Below are positions 1 to 9,356 of a stretch of DNA of 64,000 nt, piece after piece (position 1 is the stretch's first letter; the number at the start of each line of letters is the position of its first letter). This stretch comes from Rahnella ecdela (GTDB lineage: Bacteria > Pseudomonadota > Gammaproteobacteria > Enterobacterales > Enterobacteriaceae). A model generated the notes under the pieces. The model was given only the letters and a program-made list of their open reading frames with translations, was not told the DNA's origin and did not search any database. A program made the translations under genes and the position numbers. The stretch is from contig NZ_JAFMOY010000111.1 in assembly GCF_019049625.1 (NCBI RefSeq), forward strand, positions 21,992 through 85,991, written 5' to 3'.

Positions 1-1001
1 GCCTGCAACCGAACTGGTTACAGTCTGAAATCCTGATCAACACAGATTCAGAAACCGAAGGCGAAATCTACATGGGTTGCGCCGGCGGGATTGATTTTAC
101 TGCCACACTGCCATTGAGCCGTGAAGTGGTACCGGCCGGTTTCACTACGCTGAAACTGACCCTGAAAGGCCTGAAAGGCGGCCACTCCGGCGCTGAAATC
201 CACTTAGGTCTGGGCAACGCAAGCAAACTGCTGGCGCGTTTCCTGGCTGATAACGCCGAAACCCTTGGCCTGCGCGTGCTGGACTTCGCCGGCGGCACAC
301 TGCGTAACGCCATCCCACGTGAAGCGATTGTGACGTTGGCCGTTGCCGCGGATAAAGCAGATGCACTGAAAGCGGCTGCACAGGAATTCCTGGCAACGAT
401 TCAGTTCGAACTGTCTGCAGTAGAGAAGAAAATTGCTCTGGTTGTGGAGCCGGCTGAAAGCGCAGCGAAAGCGCTGACTGCTGAATCTCAGGGCAAATTC
501 ATTGCCTTGCTGAACGCAACGCCAAACGGCGTGATCCGCATGAGCGATGACGTGAAAGGCGTGGTAGAAACCTCCCTGAACGTCGGTGTTGTCACCATGA
601 AAGATGACGAAGTGGCGATCAATAGCCTGATCCGTTCTCTTATCGACAGCGGTAAAGAATATGTGGTCAGCATGCTCAATTCACTGAGCGAACTGACGGG
701 CGCAAAAAGTCTGGCAAAAGGCAGCTATCCTGGCTGGAAACCTGAGCCAAGCTCTCCGGTCATGACGCTGGTGCGTGAAACTTACCAGACGCTGTTCAAC
801 AAAACCCCGAATATCATGGTTATCCATGCAGGTCTGGAATGCGGTCTGTTCAAAAAACCGTACCCGGACATGGACATGGTTTCCATCGGGCCAACCATCA
901 CCGGGCCACACTCGCCGGATGAGCAGGTTGAAATCGCCAGCGTCGAGCTGTACTGGAAACTGCTGACGGCTCTGCTGAAAGCAATTCCTGAACGCGGTTA
1001 A
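1..1001 (+). CDS. pepD: Cytosol non-specific dipeptidase PepD, 3' part
   Basis: C-terminal part of the M20-family aminoacyl-histidine dipeptidase, a cytosolic metallopeptidase that cleaves Xaa-His and many other dipeptides. The reading frame is open from base 3 and ends in TAA at 999-1001, giving about 332 of the roughly 485 residues usual for the family; the start lies before the window. Visible family features are INTDSETEGEIYMGCAGG at the very start, the dimerisation-domain segment GLKGGHSGAEIH, and the late metal-ligand region VIHAGLECGLF followed by GPTITGPHSPDE. The next gene downstream, dinB, points toward it, separated by an ERIC element. Identity is clear; only the truncation limits it. 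Confidence 0.96.
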   Translation, partial: LQPNWLQSEILINTDSETEGEIYMGCAGGIDFTATLPLSREVVPAGFTTLKLTLKGLKGGHSGAEIHLGLGNASKLLARFLADNAETLGLRVLDFAGGTLRNAIPREAIVTLAVAADKADALKAAAQEFLATIQFELSAVEKKIALVVEPAESAAKALTAESQGKFIALLNATPNGVIRMSDDVKGVVETSLNVGVVTMKDDEVAINSLIRSLIDSGKEYVVSMLNSLSELTGAKSLAKGSYPGWKPEPSSPVMTLVRETYQTLFNKTPNIMVIHAGLECGLFKKPYPDMDMVSIGPTITGPHSPDEQVEIASVELYWKLLTALLKAIPERG

Positions 1002-1012
1002 TACACGATCAG

Positions 1013-1201
1013 TCCCCTAAATCATTCGGGCTGTATCACAAAAGGCTTTAGCCTTTTGAACAGCACTTGTGCTGGCCCCAAAGGGGCGAGGCTTTGCCGA
1101 GTAACGCGGCAACTGAGTAAATCCCCGGGAGCATACACAAGTATGTGACCGGGGTTTGCGAAGGCAGCCAACGCAGAGACAGTTTGAAGGATGACGGGGA
1201 T
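1013..1201. repeat. ERIC (IRU) element with an internal insertion of about 65 bp
   Basis: The right half (about 1106-1201) matches the classic ERIC core: AATCCCCGGGAGCATAC, then GTATGTGACCGGGG, then CAGCCAACGCA and a terminal GATGACGGG. The left end (1013-1039, CCCCTAAATCATTCGGGCTG) matches the other ERIC terminus. Between them, at about 1040-1104, lies extra sequence made of small hairpins (AAAAGGC TTTA GCCTTTT, CAGCAC TTGT GCTG, GCCCC AAA GGGGC). ERICs with an internal insertion near 70 bp are known from yersiniae. The element reaches the stop codon of dinB and sits between the convergent ends of pepD and dinB. Confidence 0.85.
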
Positions 1202-2259
1202 TATTCCCAGGGAAGAAGAAGTTGCCGCTCTATCTGCGGATCCTGCAACGTCACATGTAAGCCCACCAGCCTGACTCCCCTTCCGCCGCGCCGTTGTTCC
1301 CAGGTATCACGCGCGACTTTCAGTAAATCTTCTTTATTCAGCACCGGCCAGACGTGTTCCTGCGTGGTCTGCTGGAAATCGTGGAATTTGAGTTTTACGC
1401 CCTGCCGCGCAATGCGCAGATCCGGGCTGACGCGGCTTAAGCGCGTTTGCAATTCGGGATATAAACGTTCAATTAGTGCCACGCATTCTTCCCAGCTGTG
1501 GATGTCTTCCGCCAGCGTCCGTTCCACACCGACCGATTTACGCAACCGCTCGGGAGAAATCTCACGCTCGTCGATCCCCTGACAACGTTCCCACAAGACG
1601 CGGCCAAACTTACCGAAACGCTTGAGCAGTTTAGCCAGATCATAACGCTGCACATCGCCGCAGGTGATCAGCCCCTGCTCCTGCAAACGCTGGGCGGTGA
1701 CTTTACCGACGCCGGGGATTTTACTCAGCGGAAGATCCTGCAAAAACGTATCGACCTTGTCCGGCGTAATCACAAACTGGCCGTTGGGTTTGTTCAGGTC
1801 TGAGGCTATTTTTGCCAGGAATTTGATCGGCGCAATGCCCGCAGAAGCGGTGAGATTGATTTCATCGAAAATGGCCTGACGAATTTCAGCGGCAATCAAA
1901 GTGGCGGAACCGTTGCATTGGGTGGCGTCGGAAACATCCAGATATGCTTCGTCGAGTGACAGCGGTTCGATCAATGGCGTATAACGCGCGAAGATTTCAC
2001 GAATGTGGTTGGAGGCTTCTTTATACGCTTCCATTCTGCCGGGAATGACTTTCAGATGCGGGCAAAGTTTCAGGGCCATTCCGGTGGGCATAGCACTGTG
2101 AACACCGAATTTGCGCGCGGGATAATTGGCGGTGCTGATGACACCACGGCGGTCACGACTGCCACCGATGGCAATAGGAATGTCGCGCAGGGAAGGATCA
2201 TCGCGCATCTCGACGGCCGCGAAAAAGCAGTCCATATCCACGTGAATGATTTTACGCAT
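1201..2259 (-). CDS. dinB: DNA polymerase IV (Y-family translesion polymerase)
   Basis: Error-prone Y-family polymerase that extends past lesions and mismatched ends. The 352-residue product has the family length. D8 in [12 protein letters not shown] and D103/E104 in [11 protein letters not shown] are the catalytic acidic residues, at the same numbers as in E. coli. A helix-hairpin-helix region ([15 protein letters not shown]) and the little-finger domain follow. The C-terminus QLLLPWE resembles the sliding-clamp binding peptide. A perfect LexA box lies 17 bp upstream of the start, so SOS induction is expected. The yafNOP genes that follow dinB in E. coli are absent; an ERIC element and pepD come next. 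Confidence 0.97.
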   Translation of the reverse strand: MRKIIHVDMDCFFAAVEMRDDPSLRDIPIAIGGSRDRRGVISTANYPARKFGVHSAMPTGMALKLCPHLKVIPGRMEAYKEASNHIREIFARYTPLIEPLSLDEAYLDVSDATQCNGSATLIAAEIRQAIFDEINLTASAGIAPIKFLAKIASDLNKPNGQFVITPDKVDTFLQDLPLSKIPGVGKVTAQRLQEQGLITCGDVQRYDLAKLLKRFGKFGRVLWERCQGIDEREISPERLRKSVGVERTLAEDIHSWEECVALIERLYPELQTRLSRVSPDLRIARQGVKLKFHDFQQTTQEHVWPVLNKEDLLKVARDTWEQRRGGRGVRLVGLHVTLQDPQIERQLLLPWE

Positions 2260-2275
2260 AGCCCTCCCCTAATAA

Positions 2276-2291
2276 CTGTATAAGTATACAG
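2276..2291. promoter_or_regulatory. LexA box (SOS operator) of dinB
   Basis: CTGTATAAGTATACAG is a perfect CTGT-N8-ACAG LexA operator with an AT-only spacer except one G. Its edge is 17 bp from the dinB start codon, so LexA would cover the promoter or initial transcribed region. Confidence 0.93.
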
Positions 2292-2540
2292 TTGAATGGC
2301 GTAATATCAAACACAGAAAATATCGGTTAATTTCGCTTAATTAATCACCAGGAATGGCATTGGAATAGTTTTACAATTCAAAGCCGCATAAATGATTAGT
2401 TGGTGATTGCTAAAAAATTAATCAGTATTAATATGGCATCGTTTCAGACAGGCAGTAGATAAGAAGAAAATCAGTGGCGGTCTTACAGGCAGTTCAGCTG
2501 TAGACAAAATAATCAGAAATATTACCAAGCAGGATTTAGA

Positions 2541-3266
2541 ATGATCAGAATCGCGCTGTTTCTTGCGATGCTCCTCAGTTTGCCTTTATTTACAGCAAAT
2601 TACGCCGTGGCCAGCGATGCTGTTCCGGTCAACGCCGCACTTAAAAAACAATTATTGGGTGCGCCCGTTTATATCCAGATTTTCAAACAAGAACGTAAAC
2701 TCGAATTGTATGCACAGCTCGACGGAGAATTTCGTCTGATCGGCAGTTATGGCATCTGCGATTTTTCCGGCGGTTTGGGAAATAAACGTCGCGAAGGCGA
2801 TTTTAAAAGCCCGGAAGGTTTCTATAACGTGGATATTCACCACCTGAAACCCGACAGTCGCTTTTACCGCGCCATTAACATCGGCTTCCCGAACGCTTAC
2901 GACATCTCGCAGGGTTATTCAGGTAAGTATCTGATGATCCACGGTAACTGTAAGTCTATTGGTTGCTATGCAATGACCGACGGTTATATGGACGAAATCT
3001 TTACCTATGTGCAGGCCGCGTTCCAGTTCGGACAGCGTAATCTGCAAATCAGTATTTATCCGTTCAAAATGACCGATGCCAACATGAAGGCGCACAAAAA
3101 CTCAAGCTATTACAGCTTCTGGAGCCAGTTGCAGCCGGGATATGCGTACTTTGAAAAACACCATCAGCCACCGAATGTCGTGGTGAGTGATGGTAAATAT
3201 GAAGTGTTGCAGCCGTTGTCTAACACCCCGCTGTCTTCACAGCTGGCGTTCGCCCCGATGAAATAA
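2541..3266 (+). CDS. dpaA: Murein L,D-transpeptidase-family protein DpaA (YafK/LdtF)
   Basis: Periplasmic YkuD-fold protein of 241 residues. In E. coli the orthologue detaches Braun lipoprotein from peptidoglycan rather than cross-linking it. Residues 1-25 form a signal peptide ending near NYAVAS. The catalytic signature is H134-GNCKSIG-C142 (HGNCKSIGC), preceded by the conserved MIHG and followed by [11 protein letters not shown]. An AGGA sits 8 bp before the ATG. The 249 bp between the dinB LexA box and this start hold its promoter region, in which no distinct site was recognised. Its 3' end overlaps that of convergent yafJ by 30 bp. Confidence 0.93.
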   Translation: MIRIALFLAMLLSLPLFTANYAVASDAVPVNAALKKQLLGAPVYIQIFKQERKLELYAQLDGEFRLIGSYGICDFSGGLGNKRREGDFKSPEGFYNVDIHHLKPDSRFYRAINIGFPNAYDISQGYSGKYLMIHGNCKSIGCYAMTDGYMDEIFTYVQAAFQFGQRNLQISIYPFKMTDANMKAHKNSSYYSFWSQLQPGYAYFEKHHQPPNVVVSDGKYEVLQPLSNTPLSSQLAFAPMK

Positions 3267-4004
3267 TGCGAACTCACCTGGGGCGATCTTGTTCCAGGTT
3301 TCGTTTGCCGTCAGCGGTTGCGTGGCAATCACGGTGACGACATCGTTCGGTGTCGTCTGCTGCTGAAAATCAATTTCCACATCCTGATCCAACAACGTTG
3401 CCTTTCCGAAAGGCGCCCGCCGCGTGATCCAGTGCAAATTCGTCGAGCAGTACGCCATCACGAAATTGCCGTCCGACAGCAACATATTAAACACCCCTTT
3501 CTGCCTTAACTCTTCAGCCAGCGACGCAATATAGCGAAACACAGGCGGCCAGCTTGCAGGGCGGCGCGGATAACGTTGCGTGAGTTTGTGCAGCAACCAG
3601 CAAAAAGCGTATTCGCTGTCGGTCTGACCGACCGGTCGCAGCGTGCCGGTATCCAGCTGGCGGTAACCGCGAAGCTGGCCGTTGTGCGCGTAAGTCCAGT
3701 TGCGTCCCCACAGTTCGCGGGTAAACGGATGGGTATTTTCCAGTGCCACTTCGCCACGATTTGCCTGGCGAATATGGGAAATCACGGCGCAGGATTTGAT
3801 CGGATATTCCTGAACAAGGCGGGCAATGGGCGAATTAAAACTTGGCGTCGGATCCTTAAAAGTACGACAGCCATTACCTTCATAAAAGGTAATGCCCCAG
3901 CCGTCTTTATGCGGGCCTGTCCCGCCTCCGCGCTGCACTAATCCGCTGAAACTGAAGCAAATATCAGTAGGAACGTTAGCGCTCATCCCGAGCAACTCGC
4001 ACAT
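3237..4004 (-). CDS. yafJ: Class II glutamine amidotransferase-fold protein YafJ
   Basis: Type 2 glutamine amidotransferase (Ntn) domain protein of 255 residues, the same length as E. coli YafJ, with no known physiological substrate. The start at 4004 is chosen because it gives [14 protein letters not shown], placing the nucleophilic Cys at position 2, and because AAGGAGG lies 6 bp upstream; a longer in-frame extension to 4043 is not supported. [19 protein letters not shown] and WTYAHNGQL are typical of the glutaminase fold. The gene ends inside the 3' end of convergent dpaA. Confidence 0.92.
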   Translation of the reverse strand: MCELLGMSANVPTDICFSFSGLVQRGGGTGPHKDGWGITFYEGNGCRTFKDPTPSFNSPIARLVQEYPIKSCAVISHIRQANRGEVALENTHPFTRELWGRNWTYAHNGQLRGYRQLDTGTLRPVGQTDSEYAFCWLLHKLTQRYPRRPASWPPVFRYIASLAEELRQKGVFNMLLSDGNFVMAYCSTNLHWITRRAPFGKATLLDQDVEIDFQQQTTPNDVVTVIATQPLTANETWNKIAPGEFALFHRGERQL

Positions 4005-4030
4005 CACCAGCCTCCTTATTATTATTTTAA

Positions 4031-4147
4031 TAATGCGCAGCACTAAGGTAAGACAAGGCGGAATCTGGCGAAGAAGCGGAGTTTACACAGAGTAAATGAG
4101 CATTCTGAGCCAGATTTCAACGCCGCATTACCAACGTGTGGCGAATT
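4031..4147. repeat. Long imperfect palindrome between yafJ and gmhA
   Basis: A palindrome of about 117 bp centred at 4089. Paired arms at matching distances are TTTAC (4082-4086) with GTAAA (4092-4096), AATCTGGC (4062-4069) with GCCAGATT (4109-4116), and GGTAA (4047-4051) with TTACC (4128-4132), plus partly matching outer arms. It fills the yafJ-gmhA gap and reaches the gmhA stop codon. The layout resembles the intergenic palindromic repeats of yersiniae and serratiae, but no second copy was seen in this window. Confidence 0.7.
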
Positions 4148-4724
4148 ATTTTGCCATTTCTTTTTCGATTAAGAGAATCAGGATATGAATGACTTTAATA
4201 TGAATTTCCTGCACGCGGTCTGCGAAACCAAAGTGCGGAACGCGGATTTCCACGTCGGCTGAGCCGTCCATTTTGCCGCCGTCTTTACCGGTCAGGGTAA
4301 TGACTTTCATGCCTTTGGCACGCGCCGCTTCGATAGCTTTGATCACGTTACCGGAATTACCGGAAGTGGAGATACCCAGCAGAACGTCGCCTTTCTGGCC
4401 AACCGCTTCCAGATAGCGGGAGAAAATGTAGTCGTAACCGAAATCGTTGCCGACACATGAGATGTGGCTGACGTCAGAAATGGCAATCGCCGGGTAGCCC
4501 GGACGGTTTTCGCGGTAACGGCCTGTCAGTTCTTCCGCGAAATGCATGGCGTCACAGTGTGAACCGCCGTTACCGCAGGAAATCACTTTCCCACCCGCTT
4601 TGAATGAATCAGCCAGCAGCACGGCTGCACGTTGAATAGACTCAATATTTGCCGGATCGCTGATGAATTTATTCAGCGTGTCAGCAGCTTCGTTCAGTTC
4701 AGTACGGATAATATCCTGGTACAT
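4146..4724 (-). CDS. gmhA: Phosphoheptose isomerase
   Basis: Converts sedoheptulose 7-phosphate to D-glycero-D-manno-heptose 7-phosphate, the first step of the heptose pathway for the lipopolysaccharide inner core; cytosolic SIS-domain tetramer. The start at 4724 ([15 protein letters not shown]) gives 192 residues, exactly the E. coli length, with AGAGG upstream; a seven-residue longer start lacks support. SIS motifs [18 protein letters not shown] and [14 protein letters not shown] are intact, as is the C-terminal [14 protein letters not shown] segment ([13 protein letters not shown]). Divergent from fadE, as in E. coli. Confidence 0.97.
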   Translation of the reverse strand: MYQDIIRTELNEAADTLNKFISDPANIESIQRAAVLLADSFKAGGKVISCGNGGSHCDAMHFAEELTGRYRENRPGYPAIAISDVSHISCVGNDFGYDYIFSRYLEAVGQKGDVLLGISTSGNSGNVIKAIEAARAKGMKVITLTGKDGGKMDGSADVEIRVPHFGFADRVQEIHIKVIHILILLIEKEMAK

Positions 4725-4957
4725 AGCAGCCTCTTTTATGTCCATTTGCAGCCGGTTTCAGCACGGCCGATAGCAATAAAACGTTCCGCTGAGCAGTTTA
4801 ACGGAAAGCCGAAACAGCGAGAAGCAATGAAGCGGTAATGATTCCGATAGTTTCGGTTTTTGACGCTTCGTGCGACCGGTTTGTGAGCTGTGTTGTAATT
4901 AGTATGTAAACACATTGATAAAGAAATGAGCATGAACTAAAACCATTGTATCCCTAC

Positions 4958-4974
4958 AACAGGTCAGACCTCCT
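4958..4974. promoter_or_regulatory. Probable FadR operator of fadE
   Basis: AACAGGTCAGACCTCCT contains the palindrome AGGTCAGACCT, matching the GGTCNGACC core of FadR sites. It lies 20-36 bp before the fadE start, just ahead of the CAGGAG ribosome site, where a bound repressor would block transcription until long-chain acyl-CoA releases it. The placement is as expected for fad genes; binding is inferred. Confidence 0.7.
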
Positions 4975-4993
4975 ACTACTCAGGAGCTTTACT

Positions 4994-7462
4994 ATGATGG
5001 TTCTTAGCATTGTTGCATTTGTCGTGATCCTTGGTGCGTTGTTCTACCACAAGGTCAACCTTCTCCTCAGCAGCCTGATTTTACTGGCGTTTACGGCTGC
5101 GATGGGTGTCATTCATCTGTGGACGCTGTGGCTTTTACTGCCGCTGGCAATCATTTTGCTGCCGTTCAATGTGCCCGCCCTGCGCCGCGCATTGTTCTCA
5201 GCCCCTGCCCTGCGCACCTTCCGCAAAGTGATGCCTGCAATGTCGCGCACTGAAAAAGAAGCGATTGAAGCCGGGACCACCTGGTGGGAAGGCGATCTGT
5301 TTGGCGGTAAGCCGGACTGGAAAAAATTGCAGGATTATCCTGAACAACGCCTGACCGAAGAAGAGCAGCGCTTTATCGATGGTCCGGTGGAAGAAGCTTG
5401 CCGCATGGCGAATGACTTCCAGATTACTCATGAGCTGGCCGATTTGCCGCCGGAACTGTGGGCGTATCTGAAAGAACACCGTTTCTTCGCGATGATCATT
5501 AAGAAAGAATATGGCGGCCTGGAATTCTCCGCTTACGCTCAGGCTCGTGTATTGCAGAAACTGGCCGGTGTGTCCGGTATTCTGGCCATCACCGTCGGCG
5601 TGCCAAACTCCCTCGGCCCTGGCGAGCTGCTGCAACATTACGGTACGGAAGAGCAGAAAGACCACTATCTGCCGCGTCTGGCCGAAGGTCTGGAAATCCC
5701 TTGTTTCGCCCTGACCAGCCCGGAAGCGGGTTCTGATGCCGGCGCAATTCCGGATTTCGGTATCGTCTGTAAAGGCCAATGGCAGGGGAAAGAAGTTCTC
5801 GGTATGCGACTGACCTGGAACAAGCGCTACATCACGCTGGCTCCTATCGCCACTGTGCTGGGTCTGGCGTTTAAACTGAAAGACCCCGACCACCTGCTTG
5901 GCAATGAAACTGAACTGGGCATAACCTGTGCGCTGATCCCGACCGACACTGCCGGTGTTGAAATTGGTCATCGTCACTTCCCGCTGAACGTGCCATTCCA
6001 GAACGGTCCGACGCGCGGCCACGATATTTTCGTGCCAATTGACTACATCATTGGCGGCCCGAAAATGGCCGGTCAGGGCTGGCGTATGCTGGTGGAATGT
6101 CTGTCCGTGGGTCGTGGTATTACCCTGCCGTCTAACTCAACGGGCAGCCTGAAATCTCTGGCGCTGGCGACCGGTGCATATGCCTATATCCGCCGTCAGT
6201 TCAAACTGCCTATCGGCAAAATGGAAGGTATCGAAGAACCGCTGGCGCGCATTGCTGGTAACGCTTATGTGATGGACGCCGCCGCAACGCTGATTACCAA
6301 CGGCATTATGCTCGGCGAAAAACCGGCTGTGCTGTCGGCAATCGTGAAATATCACTGTACGCACCGCGGCCAGCGCGCCGTGATGGATGCGATGGATATC
6401 ACCGGCGGTAAAGGCATTATGCTCGGTACCAGCAACTTCGTGGCCCGTTCTTATCAGGGCGCGCCGATTGCGATCACCGTGGAAGGGGCCAACATTCTGA
6501 CCCGCAGCATGATCATCTTCGGACAGGGCGCAATCCGTTGCCATCCGTATGTTCTGCGTGAAATGGCGGCGGCGGAGAAAAACGATCTGGTTGATTTCGA
6601 CCGTGCGCTGTTCGGACATATTGGCCACGTCGGCAGTAATAAAATGCGCAGCTTCTGGCTGGGTCTGACTGGCGGGCGCACCAGCGATACGCCGGTTAAT
6701 GATCAAACCGCGCGTTACTATCAGCACATCAACCGCCTGAGCGCTAACCTGGCGCTGCTGTCTGATGTGTCGATGGGCGTGCTCGGCGGCAGTCTGAAAC
6801 GTCGCGAACGTATTTCTGCCCGTCTCGGCGATATCCTCAGCCAGATGTATCTGGCGACGGCGACGCTGAAACGTTATGACGAAGAAGGCTGTCACGAAGC
6901 GGATTTACCGCTGGTTCACTGGGGCGTGCAGGATTGTCTGCATCAGGCTGAAGTAGCTATAGACGATTTGCTGCGTAACTTCCCGAACCGTTTCGTGGCA
7001 GGCGTGATGCGTCTGGTGATCTTCCCGCTGGGACTGTCTCATGCGGCGCCGTCTGACCGTCTGGATCACGAACTGGCACGTATTCTCCAACTGCCATCTG
7101 CGACCCGCAGTCGCATCGGTCGCGGTCAGTATCTGGAACCGAGCGAGCACAACCCGGTCGGACTGCTGGAAGAAGCGTTGCAGGACATTCTGGCCGCTGA
7201 ACCGGTACATAAACGCCTGTGCGAAGCGATGGGCAAAAAACTCCCGTTCACCCGTCTGGATATTCTGGCGCAAAAGGGTCTGGATGCCGGTCATCTGAGT
7301 GCTGATGATGCGCGTATCCTGAGCCGTGCGGAAGAAAGCCGTCTGCGTTCCATTAATGTTGATGAGTTCGAACCGGATGCCCTGGCCGCACAAAAACCAA
7401 AAGCGGAGGAAGACAGCGCAAAAAAGGATGAGGCAAAAACCCGCCACACCGAAGCTGCCTGA
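4994..7462 (+). CDS. fadE: Acyl-CoA dehydrogenase FadE
   Basis: FAD-dependent enzyme for the first oxidation of fatty acyl-CoA in beta-oxidation. The start at 4994 ([10 protein letters not shown]) has CAGGAG 7 bp upstream and gives 822 residues against 814 in E. coli; an in-frame ATG at 4946 lies upstream of the FadR-like site and is not used here. Two hydrophobic segments in the first 60 residues suggest membrane association. The dehydrogenase core carries [24 protein letters not shown] and [12 protein letters not shown], followed by the long family-specific C-terminal domain ending in [10 protein letters not shown] and a Lys/Glu-rich tail. Monocistronic with a strong terminator. Confidence 0.97.
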   Translation: MMVLSIVAFVVILGALFYHKVNLLLSSLILLAFTAAMGVIHLWTLWLLLPLAIILLPFNVPALRRALFSAPALRTFRKVMPAMSRTEKEAIEAGTTWWEGDLFGGKPDWKKLQDYPEQRLTEEEQRFIDGPVEEACRMANDFQITHELADLPPELWAYLKEHRFFAMIIKKEYGGLEFSAYAQARVLQKLAGVSGILAITVGVPNSLGPGELLQHYGTEEQKDHYLPRLAEGLEIPCFALTSPEAGSDAGAIPDFGIVCKGQWQGKEVLGMRLTWNKRYITLAPIATVLGLAFKLKDPDHLLGNETELGITCALIPTDTAGVEIGHRHFPLNVPFQNGPTRGHDIFVPIDYIIGGPKMAGQGWRMLVECLSVGRGITLPSNSTGSLKSLALATGAYAYIRRQFKLPIGKMEGIEEPLARIAGNAYVMDAAATLITNGIMLGEKPAVLSAIVKYHCTHRGQRAVMDAMDITGGKGIMLGTSNFVARSYQGAPIAITVEGANILTRSMIIFGQGAIRCHPYVLREMAAAEKNDLVDFDRALFGHIGHVGSNKMRSFWLGLTGGRTSDTPVNDQTARYYQHINRLSANLALLSDVSMGVLGGSLKRRERISARLGDILSQMYLATATLKRYDEEGCHEADLPLVHWGVQDCLHQAEVAIDDLLRNFPNRFVAGVMRLVIFPLGLSHAAPSDRLDHELARILQLPSATRSRIGRGQYLEPSEHNPVGLLEEALQDILAAEPVHKRLCEAMGKKLPFTRLDILAQKGLDAGHLSADDARILSRAEESRLRSINVDEFEPDALAAQKPKAEEDSAKKDEAKTRHTEAA

Positions 7463-7480
7463 TTTAACCGTTAACCCATT

Positions 7481-7514
7481 AAAAAGCCTGAGTGTTTACG
7501 CACTCAGGCTTTTT
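7481..7514 (+). terminator. Rho-independent terminator of fadE
   Basis: AAAAAGCCTGAGTG - TTTACG - CACTCAGGCTTTTT: a 14-bp near-perfect stem with flanking A and T runs, 18 bp after the fadE stop. Confidence 0.92.
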
Positions 7515-7537
7515 GCTATTTGTGAAGACACATGCGT

Positions 7538-7664
7538 ATTACCCTAAATAGTTCGTGCTGCAAAAAGGCGGCAAGCTCAGGAATCCCCGGGAGCTTAGAT
7601 AACTAAGCGACCGGGGTGAGTGAGTACAGCCAACGCATTTGCGGTGCGAAATATGACGGGTAAT
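7538..7664. repeat. Full-length 127-bp ERIC (IRU) element
   Basis: Exactly 127 bp from ATTACCC (7538) to GGGTAAT (7664), with terminal inverted repeats, and containing AGGCGGCAAGC, GAATCCCCGGGAGCTTAG, CTAAGCGACCGGGGTGAG, CAGCCAACGCA and ATATGACGGGTAAT in the canonical ERIC order. The central part is a palindrome (CCCCGGGAGCTTAG with CTAAGCGACCGGGG). Its last base overlaps the stop codon of the porin gene on the minus strand. Confidence 0.93.
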
Positions 7665-9061
7665 CAGAAGAAGTATTTGAAGCGAACGCGCCCGCCGTAT
7701 CTCTTCTCGTTACTGTCGTCATCTGAGTACGTTCTCTCGCCATCAAGCATTGACATGTAGGCACCGAGATAGACGTTGAAGTTCTTCATATCCATGACAT
7801 TTGGGATGAGGTAGCTGGCATGGATGGTGTGAATATCGTAGCTGCCCGGTTCATTAAACCAGTCGTCTTTGTAATCTGACGCGCGCAGGCCATCAATACT
7901 GAAATCTTCGATTTTGTTATGCGCGTAGATGTAGCCCAGTTCGAGATTTTTCCACAGCACATTCGCTCCGACGGTAAAATCTTTTTCATCTGTCGCGTCC
8001 ATATATGCGGTGCTGAGGTTAGTCACAATGCCGTTTTCCGGATCAGCTTTCTGCCCGTTCCAGGTCATGGTCATGCCGTAACCATTACGTTTGGACTGAT
8101 CTATGGTGTTGCCCTGCGCATCTTTGTAGCCGTAAGCGTTGTCGACCACGTTGGTTTCCATTGCGGCGGCAACCGAATAGACATCCCCTTTCCAGGCAAT
8201 AACCGGACGCAGATAAGCAACGTTTTTATCTTGTTCCAGATGATTACCGTGATAATTGCTGTCGGCGAACAGTGAGGTACCGTCTTCAAGCAGGGTATTG
8301 AGCTCAAAGTACCAGTTGCCGATGTTTTTGTTCAACAGGATGTTGCCGCCGCTGTTACTACGCCCGCGCCCTTCTTTCATCATGTAGACATATCCGTAAC
8401 CGTCAGCGTACAAATCGTTGGCGGTATTACCTGAATATTCGATGAAGGTATCCTGATTAAGCGGGAACATATCGTAGGCTTCAAATCGCCCGACTTTCGC
8501 CATCCAGTCTTTTTCTTCACCGAAGAAGAAAGCCGCATCATCCACGCCCATAGAGCCATTTAAATTGGCGGTCGGCTGTACGGAGAAACCGGAGAACTGA
8601 CCATTTTCATTGCGGCGATAACCATCAAGTCCGATTAATAAACGGCCATTCACATCCCAGCGTTCATTTGTGCCAGACTTCCAGTGTTTATTATCATTGG
8701 TGCGAATTGACGTTAATTGCCCGCTACGACTGGTTCCGTCGACGTTAAATTCTACATCGCCGTATAATTTCAAATTATCAAAACCATTCAGGGTTAAAAC
8801 CTTGTCTTTCGATATTCCGTCAGTTTTTACTTCTACCGGTGCGGCTTGTTTCACACTGGCTATTTCCTGCTCGCGTTTCACATCCTGTTTTGTGAGCTGC
8901 TGAATTTGTTTCTCTGCCGATTCTGCGCGCGCTTCTGCCTGTTGAAGGCGCTGTTCGAGCAGTGCCATACGGGCCTCGAGACTGGCACTGGAACTTGCCG
9001 CCATCGCTGAACCAGATACAGCGATCCCCACTAATAAAGCCAGTGTTTTAATCTTTCTCAT
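7664..9061 (-). CDS. RafY-like outer-membrane carbohydrate porin
   Basis: A 465-residue glycoporin of the RafY/LamB-like group, expected to form a trimeric beta-barrel for oligosaccharide diffusion. The start at 9061 (MRKIKTLALLVGIAVSGSAM) yields a clear signal peptide cleaved after AMA; a longer frame to 9112 adds an implausible leader. Residues about 25-70 form a coiled coil (LEARMALLEQRLQQAEARAE) as in ScrY/RafY-type periplasmic extensions. Alternating amphipathic strands follow, and the protein ends in RVRFKYFF with the C-terminal Phe of outer-membrane proteins. No sugar transporter or hydrolase genes adjoin it, so the substrate cannot be deduced. Confidence 0.85.
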   Translation of the reverse strand: MRKIKTLALLVGIAVSGSAMAASSSASLEARMALLEQRLQQAEARAESAEKQIQQLTKQDVKREQEIASVKQAAPVEVKTDGISKDKVLTLNGFDNLKLYGDVEFNVDGTSRSGQLTSIRTNDNKHWKSGTNERWDVNGRLLIGLDGYRRNENGQFSGFSVQPTANLNGSMGVDDAAFFFGEEKDWMAKVGRFEAYDMFPLNQDTFIEYSGNTANDLYADGYGYVYMMKEGRGRSNSGGNILLNKNIGNWYFELNTLLEDGTSLFADSNYHGNHLEQDKNVAYLRPVIAWKGDVYSVAAAMETNVVDNAYGYKDAQGNTIDQSKRNGYGMTMTWNGQKADPENGIVTNLSTAYMDATDEKDFTVGANVLWKNLELGYIYAHNKIEDFSIDGLRASDYKDDWFNEPGSYDIHTIHASYLIPNVMDMKNFNVYLGAYMSMLDGERTYSDDDSNEKRYGGRVRFKYFF

Positions 9062-9270
9062 AATTTCAGATGTCCTTCCCAATAGAAAACAAACCCGCCG
9101 TTTTAAAATCAACGTCGTTGTTTTATTTTTATTAAAATAGTGCCCAGAGATTTCATAATGAGAATTGAAGATAGATTCATGCTTAATAAGCTGTCAAAAA
9201 TAAACTGGCGAAACGTGAAGTAAAACTGTAATAACGAAATTTCATCCTCACAAAACTAATAAACGTAAAA

Positions 9271-9297
9271 CGGGGCGCTTTTGTTAAAAGCACCCCG
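9271..9297 (-). terminator. Terminator of the YehS-family gene
   Basis: Read on the minus strand: CGGGGTGCTTTT - AAC - AAAAGCGCCCCG followed by TTTTACGTTT. The stem has 11 paired bases with one mismatch, 60 bp after the stop of the gene ending at 9357. The remaining 9062-9270 is the AT-rich porin promoter region. Confidence 0.75.
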
Positions 9298-9356
9298 CTT
9301 ATTATTCATCTCAAATATATTGCGCTAAAAATATTTATTCAGCGCATGTTGAGGGT

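Noticed and set aside
5198..6895. Long open frames on the minus strand opposite fadE (5198-6022 and 6137-6895)
   Set aside because: They are the complementary frame of a highly conserved gene with strong codon bias, show no family motifs and no ribosome sites.
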